A stretch of DNA of 64,000 nt, taken from positions 186,001-250,000 of the forward strand of contig NZ_JPSL02000039.1 in assembly GCF_000771745.2 (NCBI RefSeq), given 5' to 3'. Both the position numbers and the translations under genes were made by a program. Position 1 is the first letter of the stretch; the number at the start of each line of letters is the position of its first letter. This stretch comes from Thermus filiformis (lineage in GTDB: Bacteria > Deinococcota > Deinococci > Deinococcales > Thermaceae). This document shows positions 26,922 through 36,078 of this stretch, one piece after another. The notes beneath the pieces were generated by a model. It was not told the origin of the DNA and made no database searches. It was given only the letters and a program-made list of their open reading frames with translations.

Positions 26922-29423
26922 ATGACCCCACTTTTTGACCTGGAGGAACCCCCCAAGCGGGTGCTTCTGGTGGACGGCCACCACCTGGCCTACCGCACCT
27001 TCTATGCCCTGAGCCTCACCACCTCCCGGGGGGAGCCGGTGCAGATGGTCTACGGCTTCGCCCGGAGCCTCCTCAAGGCCTTGAAGGAGGACGGACAGGC
27101 GGTGGTCGTGGTCTTTGACGCCAAGGCCCCCTCCTTCCGCCACGAGGCCTACGAGGCCTACAAGGCGGGCCGGGCCCCCACCCCGGAGGACTTCCCCCGC
27201 CAGCTCGCCTTGGTCAAGCGGCTGGTGGACCTTCTGGGCCTGGTCCGCCTCGAGGCCCCGGGGTACGAGGCGGACGACGTCCTGGGCACCCTGGCCAAGA
27301 AGGCCGAAAGGGAGGGGATGGAGGTGCGCATCCTCACGGGAGACCGGGACTTCTTCCAGCTCCTCTCCGAGAAGGTCTCGGTCCTCCTGCCGGACGGGAC
27401 CCTGGTCACCCCAAAGGACGTCCAGGAGAAGTACGGGGTGCCCCCGGAGCGCTGGGTGGACTTCCGCGCCCTCACGGGGGACCGCTCGGACAACATCCCC
27501 GGGGTGGCGGGGATAGGGGAGAAGACCGCCCTTCGACTCCTCGCAGAGTGGGGGAGCGTGGAAAACCTCCTGAAGAACCTGGACCGGGTAAAGCCGGACT
27601 CGCTCCGGCGCAAGATAGAGGCGCACCTCGAGGACCTCCACCTCTCCTTAGACCTGGCCCGCATCCGCACCGACCTCCCCCTGGAGGTGGACTTTAAGGC
27701 CCTGCGCCGCAGGACCCCCGACCTGGAGGGCCTGAGGGCCTTTTTGGAGGAGCTGGAGTTCGGAAGCCTCCTCCACGAGTTCGGCCTCCTGGGAGGGGAG
27801 AAGCCCCGGGAGGAGGCCCCCTGGCCCCCGCCCGAAGGGGCCTTCGTGGGCTTCCTCCTTTCCCGCAAGGAGCCCATGTGGGCGGAGCTTCTGGCCCTGG
27901 CGGCGGCCTCGGAGGGCCGGGTCCACCGGGCAACAAGCCCGGTTGAGGCCCTGGCCGACCTCAAGGAGGCCCGGGGGTTCCTGGCCAAGGACCTGGCCGT
28001 TTTGGCCCTGCGGGAGGGGGTGGCCCTGGACCCCACGGACGACCCCCTCCTGGTGGCCTACCTCCTGGACCCGGCCAACACCCACCCCGAGGGGGTGGCC
28101 CGGCGCTACGGGGGCGAGTTCACGGAGGACGCAGCGGAGAGGGCCCTCCTCTCCGAGAGGCTCTTCCAGAACCTCTTTCCCCGGCTTTCCGAGAAGCTCC
28201 TCTGGCTCTACCAGGAGGTGGAGCGGCCCCTCTCCCGGGTCTTGGCCCACATGGAGGCCCGGGGGGTGAGGCTGGACGTCCCCCTTCTGGAGGCCCTCTC
28301 CTTTGAGCTGGAGAAGGAGATGGAGCGCCTGGAGGGGGAGGTCTTCCGTTTGGCCGGCCACCCCTTCAACCTCAACTCCCGCGACCAGCTGGAAAGGGTC
28401 CTCTTTGACGAGCTGGGCCTCACCCCGGTGGGCCGGACGGAGAAGACGGGCAAGCGCTCCACCGCCCAGGGGGCCCTGGAGGCCCTCCGGGGGGCCCACC
28501 CCATCGTGGAGCTCATCCTCCAGTACCGGGAGCTTTCCAAGCTCAAAAGCACCTACCTGGACCCCCTGCCCCGGCTCGTCCACCCGCGGACGGGCCGGCT
28601 CCACACCCGCTTCAACCAGACGGCCACGGCCACGGGAAGGCTTTCCAGCTCCGACCCCAACCTGCAGAACATCCCCGTGCGCACCCCCTTGGGGCAGCGC
28701 ATCCGCAAGGCCTTCGTGGCCGAGGAGGGGTGGCTCCTTTTGGCGGCGGACTACTCCCAGATTGAGCTCCGGGTCCTGGCCCACCTCTCGGGGGACGAGA
28801 ACCTGAAGCGGGTCTTCCGGGAGGGGAAGGACATCCATACCGAGACCGCCGCCTGGATGTTCGGCTTAGACCCCGCTCTGGTGGATCCAAAGATGCGCCG
28901 GGCGGCCAAGACGGTCAACTTCGGCGTCCTCTACGGGATGTCCGCCCACAGGCTCTCCCAGGAGCTCGGCATAGACTACAAGGAGGCGGAGGCCTTTATT
29001 GAGCGCTACTTCCAGAGCTTCCCCAAGGTGCGGGCCTGGATAGAAAGGACCCTGGAGGAGGGCCGGACGCGGGGCTACGTGGAGACCCTGTTCGGCAGGA
29101 GGCGCTATGTGCCCGACCTGGCCTCCCGGGTCCGCTCGGTGCGGGAGGCGGCGGAGCGGATGGCCTTCAACATGCCCGTGCAGGGCACCGCCGCCGACCT
29201 GATGAAGATCGCCATGGTCAAGCTCTTCCCCAGGCTAAAGCCCCTGGGGGCCCACCTCCTCCTCCAAGTGCACGACGAGCTGGTCCTGGAGGTGCCCGAG
29301 GACCGGGCCGAGGAGGCCAAGGCCCTGGTCAAGGAGGTCATGGAGAACGCCTACCCCCTGGACGTGCCCCTCGAGGTGGAGGTGGGCGTGGGTCGGGACT
29401 GGCTGGAGGCGAAGCAGGATTGA
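26922..29423 (+). CDS. polA: DNA polymerase I, Taq type
   Basis: Repair and Okazaki-fragment polymerase. The 833-residue protein has an N-terminal 5' nuclease domain (about 1-290; VFDAKAPSFRHEAYEAYK, GYEADDVLGTLAKKAE), a vestigial 3'-5' exonuclease domain (about 290-420) without its metal-binding acids as in Taq, and the polymerase with motif A DYSQIELRVLAHLSG (about 610), O-helix RRAAKTVNFGVLYG and motif C HDELVLE (about 784). ATG 26922 follows GGAGAAGAGG. The TGA stop is also the first three bases of an 8-bp repeat array. Confidence 0.98.
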   Translation: MTPLFDLEEPPKRVLLVDGHHLAYRTFYALSLTTSRGEPVQMVYGFARSLLKALKEDGQAVVVVFDAKAPSFRHEAYEAYKAGRAPTPEDFPRQLALVKRLVDLLGLVRLEAPGYEADDVLGTLAKKAEREGMEVRILTGDRDFFQLLSEKVSVLLPDGTLVTPKDVQEKYGVPPERWVDFRALTGDRSDNIPGVAGIGEKTALRLLAEWGSVENLLKNLDRVKPDSLRRKIEAHLEDLHLSLDLARIRTDLPLEVDFKALRRRTPDLEGLRAFLEELEFGSLLHEFGLLGGEKPREEAPWPPPEGAFVGFLLSRKEPMWAELLALAAASEGRVHRATSPVEALADLKEARGFLAKDLAVLALREGVALDPTDDPLLVAYLLDPANTHPEGVARRYGGEFTEDAAERALLSERLFQNLFPRLSEKLLWLYQEVERPLSRVLAHMEARGVRLDVPLLEALSFELEKEMERLEGEVFRLAGHPFNLNSRDQLERVLFDELGLTPVGRTEKTGKRSTAQGALEALRGAHPIVELILQYRELSKLKSTYLDPLPRLVHPRTGRLHTRFNQTATATGRLSSSDPNLQNIPVRTPLGQRIRKAFVAEEGWLLLAADYSQIELRVLAHLSGDENLKRVFREGKDIHTETAAWMFGLDPALVDPKMRRAAKTVNFGVLYGMSAHRLSQELGIDYKEAEAFIERYFQSFPKVRAWIERTLEEGRTRGYVETLFGRRRYVPDLASRVRSVREAAERMAFNMPVQGTAADLMKIAMVKLFPRLKPLGAHLLLQVHDELVLEVPEDRAEEAKALVKEVMENAYPLDVPLEVEVGVGRDWLEAKQD

Positions 29424-29551
29424 AGTGGTGAAGTGGTGAAGCGGTGAAGTGGTGAAGCGATGAAGTGGTGAAGTGGTGAAGCGAAAAGACCTTTACCCCT
29501 CCATCGCCTCATCGCTTCCTCGCTTCACCGCTTCATCGCCTCATCGCTTCT
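29421..29551. repeat. Inverted pair of 8-bp tandem arrays (TGAAGYGR)
   Basis: Left arm: eight gap-free units of TGAAG(T/C)G(G/A) from 29421 to 29484. A 19-nt spacer follows. Right arm: six units of the inverse, for example TCGCTTCA, TCGCCTCA and CCGCTTCA, from 29504 to 29551. The arms can pair imperfectly into a long hairpin. The array begins exactly at the polA stop and ends 2 nt before the glmM -10 box. It is non-coding, with no spacers of a CRISPR kind. Confidence 0.9.
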
Positions 29552-29553
29552 GA

Positions 29554-29559
29554 TATATT
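29554..29559 (+). promoter_or_regulatory. -10 box of glmM
   Basis: TATATT ends 7 nt before the glmM ATG, so transcription should begin at or next to the start codon. The matching -35 would fall inside the right-hand 8-bp array (CTTCAT near 29531), a poor match to TTGACA. Confidence 0.55.
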
Positions 29560-29566
29560 CACCCCC

Positions 29567-30874
29567 ATGAGGCGCTACTTCGGCACCGACGGGGTGCGGG
29601 GCGAGGCGGGCAAGCCCCCCCTCACCCCGGAGTTCGTCCTCCGCCTGGGCCAGGCGGCGGGGGCCTACCTCCGGGCGCAGGACCCCAGGCCGGTGGTCCT
29701 CCTGGGCAAGGACACCCGGCTTTCCTCCGACCTCCTCGAGGCCGCCCTGGCCGCCGGGCTCATGAGCCAGGGGGTGCGGGTGGAGCATCTGGGGGTCCTT
29801 CCCACCCCCGGCGTGGCCCACCTCACCCGGGCGCTTTCGGCCACGGCGGGGGCCATGATCTCCGCCAGCCACAACCCCTACCAGGACAACGGCATCAAGT
29901 TCTTCGGCCCCTCGGGGGAGAAGCTCTCTGACGAGGCGGAGGAGGCGATAGAGGCCCTTCTGGAGGAGGACCACCCCACCCGGGGCATCGGCACCGTGGG
30001 GGACTTCCGCGAGGCGGAGCGGATGTACCTGGACTTCCTCCTGAAGCGGGCCCCCGATCTCTCGGGCCTCCGGGTGGGGGTGGACGCGGCCAACGGGGCC
30101 ACCTACCGCCTGGCCCCCCGGGTCTTCCAGCGAGCCGGGGCGGAGGTCATGGCCTTCTTCACCGCCCCGGACGGCCGGAACATCAACGCGGGCTGTGGCT
30201 CCACCCACCCCGAGGTCCTGAGCCGCCTGGTGGTGGAGCTGGGCCTGGACCTGGGGGTGGCCTTTGACGGGGACGGGGACCGGGTGGTCTTCGTGGACCG
30301 CAAGGGGCGGCTCTTCCACGGGGACCACGTCCTCTACCTGAACGCCCTCCACCGGGGGGAAAAGGGGGTGGTGGGCACCCTGATGAGCAACATGGCCCTC
30401 GAGGCCCGCCTGAGGGCCAGGGGGGTGGCCTTCCACCGGGCCCCGGTGGGGGACCGGTACGTCCTGGAGAGGATGAAGGAGGAGGGCCTCCTCCTGGGAG
30501 GGGAGCCCTCGGGCCACGTGATCTTCCTGGACCACGCCCCCACCGGGGACGGCCTCCTCACCGCCCTCCTCACCCTGGGCGCCCTGCGGGCGCTGGGGGG
30601 GGACCTGGCCGACTGGTACGAGGCCCTGCCCCTTTACCCCCAGGTCCTGGTGAACGTCCGGGTCCGGGACAAGGCCCAGGTGGTGGCCCACCCCAGGCTC
30701 CAGGAGGCGGTGCGCCGGGCCGAGGAGCGGCTTAGGGGGGAGGGGCGGGTCAGCGTCCGCCCCTCGGGGACGGAGCCTTTGGTCCGGATCATGGTGGAGG
30801 GGCCCGAGGGCCTGATCCAGGAGGTGGCTGAGGCGCTCAAAAAAGAGGTGGAGGCCCTGGATGGCGCACGCTAG
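29567..30874 (+). CDS. glmM: Phosphoglucosamine mutase
   Basis: Converts glucosamine-6-phosphate to glucosamine-1-phosphate for UDP-GlcNAc and peptidoglycan. The 435-residue protein begins RRYFGTDGVRGEAG, has the phosphoserine loop MISASHNPYQDNGIKFFGP (Ser near residue 101), the metal loop FDGDGDRVVFVD and the sugar loop GGEPSGHVI. Probably leaderless. Overlaps rbfA by 14 nt. Confidence 0.96.
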   Translation: MRRYFGTDGVRGEAGKPPLTPEFVLRLGQAAGAYLRAQDPRPVVLLGKDTRLSSDLLEAALAAGLMSQGVRVEHLGVLPTPGVAHLTRALSATAGAMISASHNPYQDNGIKFFGPSGEKLSDEAEEAIEALLEEDHPTRGIGTVGDFREAERMYLDFLLKRAPDLSGLRVGVDAANGATYRLAPRVFQRAGAEVMAFFTAPDGRNINAGCGSTHPEVLSRLVVELGLDLGVAFDGDGDRVVFVDRKGRLFHGDHVLYLNALHRGEKGVVGTLMSNMALEARLRARGVAFHRAPVGDRYVLERMKEEGLLLGGEPSGHVIFLDHAPTGDGLLTALLTLGALRALGGDLADWYEALPLYPQVLVNVRVRDKAQVVAHPRLQEAVRRAEERLRGEGRVSVRPSGTEPLVRIMVEGPEGLIQEVAEALKKEVEALDGAR

Positions 30875-31142
30875 GGAGCACCTGGAGCACCGCCTCCTCC
30901 TGGCCCTCCGGGAGGAGGTGAAGGCCCTGGAGGACCCCCGGCTCTTCATGGTCAGCCTGCTTAGAGGGGAGCTCTCCCCGGACGGCCGGGTCTACACCGT
31001 CTACATAGACGCCCTCTTCTCCCCCGAGGAGGCCCTGCGGGCCCTCGAGGGGGCCTCGGAGCGGATCCTGGGCGGGCTGGCCCGGCGGGTGCGCCTCAAG
31101 CACCTGCCCCGGCTGGAGTGGCGGTATGCGGGTGCCGATTAA
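30861..31142 (+). CDS. rbfA: Ribosome-binding factor A
   Basis: A 93-residue KH-fold protein that helps mature the 16S rRNA 5' end in the 30S subunit. Features: LEDPRLFMVSLLRGELSPDGR, VYTVYIDAL, and the closing RLKHLPRLEWRYAGAD, matching the family pattern ending in a P-x-L-x-F-like strand. The short C-terminus is as usual in Thermus. Embedded between glmM and the thioesterase with overlaps on both sides. Confidence 0.85.
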   Translation: MAHAREHLEHRLLLALREEVKALEDPRLFMVSLLRGELSPDGRVYTVYIDALFSPEEALRALEGASERILGGLARRVRLKHLPRLEWRYAGAD

Positions 31143-31518
31143 GGTCCGCTACGCGGAGACGGACCAGATGGGGGTGGTCCACCACTCCGCCTACGTGGTC
31201 TACCTCGAGGCGGCCCGGGTGGAGCTTCTGGAAAGGGTGGGCCTCCCCTACCACGTCCTCGAGGCCCAGGGCCTCTCCTTCCCGGTGGTGGGTCTCGGCC
31301 TCACCTACCGGAAGCCCGCCCGCTTTGGGGAGGTTTTGGAGGTGGAGGTCTGGCTTTCCGACCTCTCCCCCCGGGCCCTCACCTTCGCCTACCGGGTCCT
31401 GCGGGAGGGGGAGGTCCTGGCCGAGGGGTGGACCCGGCACGTGCCCATGGCCGGGGGAAGGGCCGTCCGGATGGAGGCGGAGCTTCTTGGGCGCCTGAGT
31501 GTGCTAAAATCAGGGTAG
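31126..31518 (+). CDS. Hotdog-fold thioesterase (YbgC/4HBT type)
   Basis: A 130-residue single hotdog domain with the family signature VRYAETDQMGVVHHSAYVVY, containing the catalytic Asp and the following HH-x-x-Y. It hydrolyses acyl-CoA or similar thioesters; the substrate is unknown. ATG 31126 lies inside rbfA (17-nt overlap). Confidence 0.9.
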   Translation: MRVPIKVRYAETDQMGVVHHSAYVVYLEAARVELLERVGLPYHVLEAQGLSFPVVGLGLTYRKPARFGEVLEVEVWLSDLSPRALTFAYRVLREGEVLAEGWTRHVPMAGGRAVRMEAELLGRLSVLKSG

Positions 31519-31527
31519 ACTTGGCGC

Positions 31528-32766
31528 ATGGACCCCTTCGCCCTCTTTGAAAAACACATCAACCCCGGCCTGGCGGGCCTCCTCCGCTTCACCGGGCTGG
31601 ACCGGGTGGAAAGCCACGCGGAAGGCGTCTACGTCTGGGACACCACGGGCAAGCGCTACCTGGACTTCTTGGGCCTCTACGGCACCCTGAACCTGGGCCA
31701 CCGCCATCCCAAGGTGGTGGAGGCGGTGAAGCGCCAGCTGGACCGGATGCCCATGTCCGTCCGGGTCCTGGTCTCCGAGCCCACCGCCCGGCTGGCCGAG
31801 AAGCTTGCGGAGATCACCCCGGAGGGGCTGGAGATGGTCTTCTTCGGAAACTCGGGGGCGGAGGCGGTGGAGGCGGCCTTCAAGCTGGCCCGCATCTACA
31901 CCGGCAAGCCCGAGGTCATCACCACCCAGGGAGGGTTCCACGGCAAGACCCTGGGGGCCCTCTCCCTCACCCCCAAGCCCGAGTACCAGGACCCGGTCCG
32001 TCCCCTGGTCCCTGGGGTGAAGGTCGTGCCCTACGGGGACGCCCGGGCCCTGGAGGAGGCCATCACCTCCGAGACCGCCGCGGTCATCGTGGAGCCCATC
32101 CAGGGGGAGGGGGGGATCCGGGTGCCCCCCGAGGGGTACCTGCGGGAGGTCCGGCGCATCACCCGGGAGCGGGGCGTGCTGATGATCGCCGACGAGGTTC
32201 AGACCGGCCTGGGCCGCACGGGGCGGCTTTGGGGGGTGGACTGGGAAGAGGTGGCCCCCGACCTCCTCACCTCGGCCAAGGCCCTGGGGGGCGGGGTGAT
32301 GCCCATCGGGGTGGCGGTGGGGCGGCGGGAGATCTTTGAGGTCTTCAAGAGGAACCCCCTGGTCCACTCCTCCACCTTCGGGGGGAACCCCCTGGCGGCA
32401 GCGGCGGCTTTGGCCGCCATCCAGGTGACCCTGGAGGAGGACCTGCCGGCCCGGGCCCTATACATGGGCCGCCTCCTCATGGAGGGGCTTCAGGCCCTGG
32501 CCCGGGCCTACCCCGACCTCATCCAGGAGGTCCGGGGCCGGGGGCTGATGCTGGGGCTGGAGTTCGTGGACGCGGACGTGGGGGCCTTGTGCGTGGCCGA
32601 GCTGGCCGAGCGGGGGGTGCTCACCGCCTTCGGCCTGAACAACCCCAAGGTGGTCCGCCTCGAGCCCCCGCTCATCGTGGAGGAGGAGCACATCAATCAG
32701 GCCCTCGAGGCCCTGGAGGGCGCCCTGCAGGCGACCCGCAAGGCCTTTGAGGGCATCCTAGGATAG
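31528..32766 (+). CDS. Class III (ornithine/putrescine-type) aminotransferase
   Basis: A 412-residue PLP-dependent enzyme: FGNSGAEAVEAAFKLAR, IVEPIQGEGGIRVPPEGYL, MIADEVQTGLGRTG, and the PLP Lys in LTSAKALGGGVMPIG. The opening MDPFALFEKHINPGLAGLLR and GLYGTLNLGHRHP resemble putrescine aminotransferases more than ArgD/LysJ, but substrate cannot be fixed. TAGACT (31516-31521) is 6 nt before ATG 31528, indicating a leaderless mRNA separate from the upstream genes. Confidence 0.85.
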   Translation: MDPFALFEKHINPGLAGLLRFTGLDRVESHAEGVYVWDTTGKRYLDFLGLYGTLNLGHRHPKVVEAVKRQLDRMPMSVRVLVSEPTARLAEKLAEITPEGLEMVFFGNSGAEAVEAAFKLARIYTGKPEVITTQGGFHGKTLGALSLTPKPEYQDPVRPLVPGVKVVPYGDARALEEAITSETAAVIVEPIQGEGGIRVPPEGYLREVRRITRERGVLMIADEVQTGLGRTGRLWGVDWEEVAPDLLTSAKALGGGVMPIGVAVGRREIFEVFKRNPLVHSSTFGGNPLAAAAALAAIQVTLEEDLPARALYMGRLLMEGLQALARAYPDLIQEVRGRGLMLGLEFVDADVGALCVAELAERGVLTAFGLNNPKVVRLEPPLIVEEEHINQALEALEGALQATRKAFEGILG

Positions 32767-32767
32767 A

Positions 32768-34972
32768 ATGCAGGAAGTTTTGTACGAGTTCTTCAAAAGC
32801 AACCCAAAGCCGCACGGCCTGAACGAGATCATCCGCAGGTTCGGTCTGGAGAAGCGCGAGGCGAAGCGCCTTTTGCGCTCCATGGTGGAGGAGGGCCTCC
32901 TGGACAAGGTGGGGAGCGCCTACCGCCTGTCCGAGCGGGTGGTGGGGCCCATCAGCCTGCACCGGGACGGGTACGGGTTCGTCCGGGTGGAGGGGGGGAA
33001 GGACCTCTTCATCCCCCCGGGCTACACCCTGGACGCCTGGCCGGGCGACCTGGTGGAGGCCCGGCCCATGCCCCCGGGCCGGGATGGGAGGCCCTGGGGG
33101 GTGGTGGAGCGGGTCCTCAAAAGGGCCCGGGAGCAGGTGGTGGGGACCTTGGACCTGCGCCGGGGGTACGCCCTCCTCCTGCCCGACGAGGCGGGGATCC
33201 CGCCCTTGAAGCTCCACCCCAAGGGCCTCGAGGGCCTGATGCCGGGGGCGCGACTTCTGGTCCGGGTGGAGTACGGCCCCCGGCTCCACGGGGTGGTGGA
33301 GCGCTACCTGGGCCAGGGGGAGGCCCCGGAGACGGAGACGGAGGCGGTCATCGCCAAGTATGGCCTCCGGGCCGAGTTTCCCCCTGAGGTCCTCCAGGCG
33401 GCGGAGGCCATTCCCCTGGAGATTCCGGAGGGGGAGGCCGCCCGCCGCCAGGACTTCCGGAGCCTCCGGGTCTTCACCATTGACGGGGTGGACGCCAAGG
33501 ACTTTGACGATGCCATCCACGTGGAGAAGACCCGGACCGGCTACCGGGTGGGGGTCCACATCGCGGACGTGTCCCACTACGTGGCCGAGGGAAGCCCCCT
33601 GGACCAGGAGGCCTATTTGCGGGGGACGAGCGTCTACCTGCCGGGCCGGGTTCTGCCCATGCTCCCCGAGCGGCTTTCCAATGGGGTCTGTTCCCTGCGG
33701 CCGGGGGAGGACCGGCTGGTCCTCTCCGTCCTCTTTGACCTGACCCCGGAGGGGGAGGTCCGGCGCTACCAGATCCGGGAGGGGATCATCCGGAGCGTGG
33801 CCCGGCTCACCTACACCGAGGTGGAGGCCTTCGCGGAAGGGTTCGGCCTTCCGGAAGAGCACGCCTTCTTGGCCGAGGACCTGAGGCTCCTTCTGGACCT
33901 CACCGCCCGCCTGAAGGCGCGGCGCCTCGAGGCGGGGGCCTTGGACTTCGCCTTCCCCGAGGTCAAGGTGGAGCTGGACGAGGAGGGCAACCTCCACCTC
34001 CTCCCCCAGGAGGAGCCCCGGGCCCGGAGCCTCATCGAGGAGCTGATGCTCCTGGCCAACCGCACCGTGGCCGAGCACCTGGTGGCCAAGGGGGTGCCCG
34101 CCCTCTTCCGGGTCCACGAGGACCCCCTGGCGGACGCCTACGAGAAGCTCCGCCAGGCCCTGGCCCGGCTGGGCTACGTCCTCCCCCGCGTCCCCAGCTC
34201 CAAGGCCCTCCAGGAGGTGCTTTTGGCCTCCCGGGGCCGGCCCGAGGCCCAGGTGGTGGCCAACCTCCTCCTCCGCTCCTTGCGCCTGGCCCGCTACGCC
34301 CCCGAGAACCTGGGCCACTTCGGTCTGGCCCTGGAGCACTACCTCCACTTCACGAGCCCCATCCGCCGCTACCCGGACCTGGTGGTCCACCGGGTGGTGA
34401 AGGCCCTCCTCGCCCGGCGGCTTACCCCGAGGCGGAAGGCGGCCTGGGCGGAGGCCTTCAAGGGGGTGGCGGAGCACGCTTCGGAGATGGAGCGCAAGGC
34501 GGAGGCCGCGGAGCGGGAGCTGACCAAGTACTACATGGCCCGCTGGGCCGAGCTCCACGTGGGGGAGCGGTTTTCGGGCACGGTCTCCGGGGTGACGAGC
34601 TTCGGGGCCTTCGTGACCCTGAAAAACGGCGTGGAGGGCCTGGTCCGCCTCGAGCACCTGGGCCCCTACACCTACAGCGAGGAGGCCCTGGCCCTCCTGG
34701 GGCCCAAGGGGGCCCGGATCCGGCTCGGCGACCCCATGGAGGTGGTGATCCTGGGGGCCAACCCCCGGGCCCGGCAGATTGACCTCGCCCCATACCGGGA
34801 AGAGAAGAAGACGAAGGAGGAGAAAAAGATGGCTAGGAAAGTCGTAGGACCCCCCGAAGGAAAGGAGAGGCAGGACCGGCCGGAGAAGGTGACGGTCCAG
34901 AGGATCTACTTCGGCGAGTGGACGGGCAAGGAGCCCTCCGGCCCGCCTAAGAAGCGGCGGAAGCGCCGGTAA
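32768..34972 (+). CDS. rnr: Ribonuclease R
   Basis: Processive 3'-5' exoribonuclease that degrades structured RNA. Of 734 residues: N-terminal helix-turn-helix (about 1-60), cold-shock domains (about 60-200), RNB catalytic domain with DGVDAKDFDDAIHVEK (metal-binding Asp cluster), HYLHFTSPIRRYPDL, an S1 domain (about 600-680: GERFSGTVSGVTSFGAFVTL) and a basic tail. It starts 1 nt after the aminotransferase stop; its end overlaps the convergent Memo-like gene by 26 nt. Confidence 0.95.
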   Translation: MQEVLYEFFKSNPKPHGLNEIIRRFGLEKREAKRLLRSMVEEGLLDKVGSAYRLSERVVGPISLHRDGYGFVRVEGGKDLFIPPGYTLDAWPGDLVEARPMPPGRDGRPWGVVERVLKRAREQVVGTLDLRRGYALLLPDEAGIPPLKLHPKGLEGLMPGARLLVRVEYGPRLHGVVERYLGQGEAPETETEAVIAKYGLRAEFPPEVLQAAEAIPLEIPEGEAARRQDFRSLRVFTIDGVDAKDFDDAIHVEKTRTGYRVGVHIADVSHYVAEGSPLDQEAYLRGTSVYLPGRVLPMLPERLSNGVCSLRPGEDRLVLSVLFDLTPEGEVRRYQIREGIIRSVARLTYTEVEAFAEGFGLPEEHAFLAEDLRLLLDLTARLKARRLEAGALDFAFPEVKVELDEEGNLHLLPQEEPRARSLIEELMLLANRTVAEHLVAKGVPALFRVHEDPLADAYEKLRQALARLGYVLPRVPSSKALQEVLLASRGRPEAQVVANLLLRSLRLARYAPENLGHFGLALEHYLHFTSPIRRYPDLVVHRVVKALLARRLTPRRKAAWAEAFKGVAEHASEMERKAEAAERELTKYYMARWAELHVGERFSGTVSGVTSFGAFVTLKNGVEGLVRLEHLGPYTYSEEALALLGPKGARIRLGDPMEVVILGANPRARQIDLAPYREEKKTKEEKKMARKVVGPPEGKERQDRPEKVTVQRIYFGEWTGKEPSGPPKKRRKRR

Positions 34973-36071
34973 AGGCCAGCGTTCCGGCCCCCACCGCGCT
35001 CAGGGTGGGGGCCTCCAGGTCCAGCCGGTAGGCCAGCACCTCGCCCCTAGGGGGGAGGGCTTTCGCGGCCGCCCGCACCACCTCCACCGCGTCTATGCGG
35101 GTGGGGTTCTGGCCGAGGGCGAGGACCGCCTCCATCGGCCTTCCCCCGGCCAGGGCCTGGAGGAAGGCCAGGTCCTTCTGGCGCGCCGCCCGGGCCAGGG
35201 GAGGGGAGAAGGGGGGGTCCCCGAACCGGGGGCCCACGTGGGAGAGGTCCACCGCCAGGACCAAGAAGGCGGGCCGGTCCTTCAGGAAGACCCGGAGGGC
35301 CTCCTCCACCTGGGGGGTGCTGTGCCCGACCAGGAGGGGCAGGTACCGGGCCCGGGGCCAGCGCCCCTTGAGGAAGAAGAGGGGGAGTTCCAGGGAGTGC
35401 TCCTCCCGGAAGGCCAGGGGGGTGTTGAAGAGCTCAAAGGGGAGGAGGGCGTCCAGGTGCCCCAAGGCCTCCAGGTCCGGCTCCGCCGGGCCGAAGGGGG
35501 TCTCAAAGGGGACGGGGAGGGCGGCCACCGCCTCCTCTAGGGGCCGGTGGGCCACCCCCAGGAGGAGGACCCGCTCGGGCTCGGGGGTGCGCTCTAAAAC
35601 GGCCAGGGCCGCCCCGTAGGCCTCGGGCACCCGGCTGGGCTCGAGGTGGGGCATGAGCAGGGCCTCCGCCCTGGGGGCCTCCCCCTCATAGCTGGCCCGG
35701 AAGGCCTCCAAAAAGGCCCGGGCGGCCTTCTCCTCCTTGGGGTAGGAAAGGCCGGCCAGGCGCATGGGCCGCAGGGACCGGAGTCGCGCCTCCTCCTCCT
35801 TGAGCCGCCTTTCCACCTCCTCCGAGAGGAGGAGGCCCGACGCCTCGAGGGCGGCCAAGAGCTCCTCCAGCTCTTTTTTGGGCACCAGGACCCCGTGCGC
35901 CTTGAAGACCTCCTCCTGGACCTCCTCCAGGGTCTTTCCCTCCATCAGGCTCAGGAGGAAGAGCCCCTCCTCCGTCAGGAGGAGGGGTTTCTCGTACACC
36001 CCGTAGGGGTCGGTGAGCAGAAACCCCCCTTCCACCCGGGCGATCTGGGGCGTGCGCAGACGGATGCGCAT
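34947..36071 (-). CDS. Memo-like (AmmeMemoRadiSam system protein B) family protein
   Basis: A 374-residue protein whose C-terminal two-thirds match the MEMO1/AmmeMemoRadiSam-B family: EEHSLELPLFFLKGRWPRAR, VLAVDLSHVGPRFGDPPF, and a His in LLMPHLEPSR. The first about 110 residues look like a small PqqD-type winged-helix domain (GGFLLTDPYGVYEKPLLLT) and are not part of standard Memo. I chose ATG 36071 because TATAGT lies 6 nt upstream and the longer frame runs into a repeat. Function is unknown in bacteria. Confidence 0.75.
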   Translation of the reverse strand: MRIRLRTPQIARVEGGFLLTDPYGVYEKPLLLTEEGLFLLSLMEGKTLEEVQEEVFKAHGVLVPKKELEELLAALEASGLLLSEEVERRLKEEEARLRSLRPMRLAGLSYPKEEKAARAFLEAFRASYEGEAPRAEALLMPHLEPSRVPEAYGAALAVLERTPEPERVLLLGVAHRPLEEAVAALPVPFETPFGPAEPDLEALGHLDALLPFELFNTPLAFREEHSLELPLFFLKGRWPRARYLPLLVGHSTPQVEEALRVFLKDRPAFLVLAVDLSHVGPRFGDPPFSPPLARAARQKDLAFLQALAGGRPMEAVLALGQNPTRIDAVEVVRAAAKALPPRGEVLAYRLDLEAPTLSAVGAGTLAFTGASAAS

Positions 36072-36078
36072 ACCCCCA

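Noticed and set aside
29421-29551. CRISPR-like array between polA and glmM
   Set aside because: The 8-bp units are contiguous with no spacers, and no cas genes are present.
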